A DNA stretch of 7,618 nucleotides from an uncultured Collinsella sp. (lineage in GTDB: Bacteria > Actinomycetota > Coriobacteriia > Coriobacteriales > Coriobacteriaceae), in contig CAAEOW010000030.1 in NCBI GenBank assembly GCA_900757705.1, positions 1-7,618 on the forward strand, read 5' to 3'. Below are positions 7,008 through 7,618 of this stretch, one piece after another. Numbering within the stretch: the first letter of the stretch is position 1; each line of letters starts with the position of its first letter. The notes below the pieces were generated by a model. It was not told the origin of the DNA, searched no databases, and saw only the letters and a list, made by a program, of their open reading frames with translations. The position numbers and the translations under genes are program-made.

Positions 7008-7022
7008 GCAAGGAGGTCCTGG

Positions 7023-7070
7023 GGGAAACCGTGCCCCGTTCTGATCCGAAATACTGGGACATAGTTTCCC
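7023..7070. other. Potential hairpin 3 of the array (A3/B3)
   Basis: 7023-7037 can pair with 7056-7070 in 13 of 15 positions as + strand RNA (two A/C mismatches). On the minus strand those mismatches become G-U and one other pair is lost, giving 14 of 15. This copy therefore does not favour the + strand as the first two do. Confidence 0.45.
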
Positions 7071-7084
7071 TTTCATAACAGGAG

Positions 7085-7126
7085 AAGGCGCGCTGTCTGC
7101 AGTTGATTCAGACGGCGCGCCTTTTT
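7085..7126 (+). terminator. Intrinsic terminator downstream of the antiporter
   Basis: Arms 7087-7099 and 7109-7121 form 13 continuous pairs (one T-G wobble), extended by AA/TT at 7085-7086 and 7122-7123, around a 9-base loop. TTTTT follows at 7122-7126. On the minus strand the hairpin is equally strong but its T-tract is only TTCT, so it may also stop reductase transcripts, less efficiently. Confidence 0.88.
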
Positions 7127-7168
7127 GGTTGAGCTATGTTGAAGCTTGAAGCCAAAGCTTGTGGCTCC
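7127..7168. other. Short spacer with repeated AAGCTT
   Basis: The 42 bases between the terminator and the reductase stop contain AAGCTT twice (7142-7147, 7155-7160). They also hold a weak 5-bp inverted repeat, AGCCA (7150-7154) and TGGCT (7162-7166). There is no T-run on the minus strand next to it. I see no clear function. Confidence 0.3.
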
Positions 7169-7618
7169 TTAGGAGCGGGCGGCTCCGTCGACGGGGAGCA
7201 CGGCGCCCGTGACATAGGAGGACATGTCGCTCGCCAGGAAAACAAAGGCGTTGGCGACATCCTCGGGCTCGCCCATGCGACCCAGCGGAATGGTGGCGAT
7301 GATGGGCTTGATGACCTCTTCGGGCAGGTTGGCGACCATGTCGGTCTTAGTCACGCCGGGTGCGACGGCATTGACGCGAATGCCCATGGGGGCGAGCTCG
7401 CGCGAGAGCGACTGGACCATACCGTTGACGGCAAACTTGGACGTGGGGTAACCGACGCCGGAGGGTTGGCCGTACTTGGCGACCATCGAGCTTGTGGTAG
7501 TGATGGTGCCGCCGTGGCCGGCCTCGGTCATGATCTTGGCGGCAGCCTGGTGGCCATTAAAGACGGCGACGACGTTAAGGTCCATGACCTTTGCGAACTC
7601 CTCGGCCGTGTAGTCCAA
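7169..7618 (-). CDS. Short-chain dehydrogenase/reductase, C-terminal part
   Basis: The gene enters from the right edge and ends at TAA (complement of 7169-7171); 149 residues are visible. The first visible codon is TTG within an ongoing frame, so it should not be read as a start. Classical SDR marks appear in order: the active-site Asn in MDLNVVAVFNG, the catalytic Ser in TTTSSM (visible residues 40-45), and the Tyr-Lys pair in YPTSK (57-61). RVNAVAPGVTKTDM (81-94), LGRMGEPEDVANAFVFLASD (112-131) and the closing YVTGAVLPVDGA (135-146) follow. The first 100 or so residues with the TGxxxGxG cofactor motif and NNAG lie outside. Such enzymes use NAD(H) or NADP(H) to interconvert alcohols and ketones. 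FabG-like, glucose dehydrogenase-like and hydroxysteroid dehydrogenase-like members all share these marks, so the substrate stays open. The gene converges on the antiporter. Confidence 0.93.
   Translation of the reverse strand: MDYTAEEFAKVMDLNVVAVFNGHQAAAKIMTEAGHGGTITTTSSMVAKYGQPSGVGYPTSKFAVNGMVQSLSRELAPMGIRVNAVAPGVTKTDMVANLPEEVIKPIIATIPLGRMGEPEDVANAFVFLASDMSSYVTGAVLPVDGAARS

Larger units (their letters stand above)
6899..7070. repeat. 62-bp-period tandem array of alternating inverted 16-bp elements
   Basis: Six related elements occupy the 3' flank of the antiporter gene. In A orientation: 6899-6914 GGGAAGCCGCGTCCCG, 6961-6976 GGGAAGCTGTGTCCCG, 7023-7038 GGGAAACCGTGCCCCG. In the opposite (B) orientation: 6931-6946 CGGGATGTGGTTTCCG, 6993-7008 TGGGATGCAGTTTCCG, 7055-7070 TGGGACATAGTTTCCC. 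The consensus read in A direction is about SGGAARCYRYRTCCCG. Spacers are 16, 14, 16, 14 and 16 bp, so both A and B copies recur every 62 bp with no insertion or deletion. Each element is itself a partial palindrome (mostly GGGA at one end and TCCC at the other). Both 14-bp B-to-A spacers contain small palindromes as well (AACGG/CCGTT at 6948-6960 and AGGA/TCCT at 7011-7020). Spacer sequences otherwise diverge. No coding frame here is convincing. The function is unknown. Confidence 0.85.

Noticed and set aside
6640..7062. Minus-strand frame crossing the repeat array
   Set aside because: It overlaps the antiporter 3' end and the array, has an Arg-rich unstructured product and shows no supporting motif. 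The apparent coding is a by-product of base composition.
6899..7070. CRISPR array or integron attC cassette interpretation of the repeats
   Set aside because: Repeats are only 16 bp, diverged, and alternate in orientation with 14- and 16-bp spacers; CRISPR repeats are direct, near-identical and have longer spacers. No Cas gene, integrase or attC core site is visible.

Overview
The window is a GC-rich (by eye about 60%) bacterial chromosomal segment carrying five protein-coding genes, two of them cut by the window edges. No rRNA, tRNA, insertion sequence or CRISPR array is visible. Three features together suggest an Actinomycetota host of the Coriobacteriia type, for example Collinsella or a relative: strong GC bias at third codon positions, a single-chain glutamine-dependent PurL of 1248 residues, and a GGDEF protein nearby. 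This assignment is inferred from gene style only; some clostridia and bifidobacteria share the PurL type.

Layout. Bases 1-166 (+) are the last 54 codons of a GGDEF (diguanylate cyclase type) protein, closed by a strong bidirectional hairpin terminator at 168-209. A gene-free gap with two further hairpins separates it from a convergent EamA/DMT-family membrane transporter (357-1292, -). Upstream of the transporter is purL (1391-5137, -), with a strong intrinsic terminator between them and a weak promoter candidate near the purL stop codon. purL is divergently transcribed from a CPA2-type cation:proton antiporter (5322-6884, +) across a 184-bp shared control region. The window ends inside a short-chain dehydrogenase/reductase gene (7169-7618, -), which converges on the antiporter.

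The most unusual part is the gap between the antiporter and the reductase (6885-7168). It holds a degenerate tandem repeat with an exact 62-bp period, just under three units. Each unit has two 16-bp elements in opposite orientation, so six copies of roughly SGGAARCYRYRTCCCG alternate in direction with spacers of 16, 14, 16, 14 and 16 bp. In the + strand transcript the first two A/B pairs form stems of 14-15 contiguous pairs, and the differences between them preserve pairing. The array is followed by a 13-bp stem terminator. It may be a dispersed mosaic repeat of the genome, an ordered protein-binding array, or a structured 3' UTR.

The genes do not form one pathway. Each appears to be its own transcription unit: nucleotide synthesis (purL), signalling (GGDEF), transport (EamA, antiporter) and an oxidoreductase. 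Nothing here is a recognisable defence, secondary-metabolite or mobile system.
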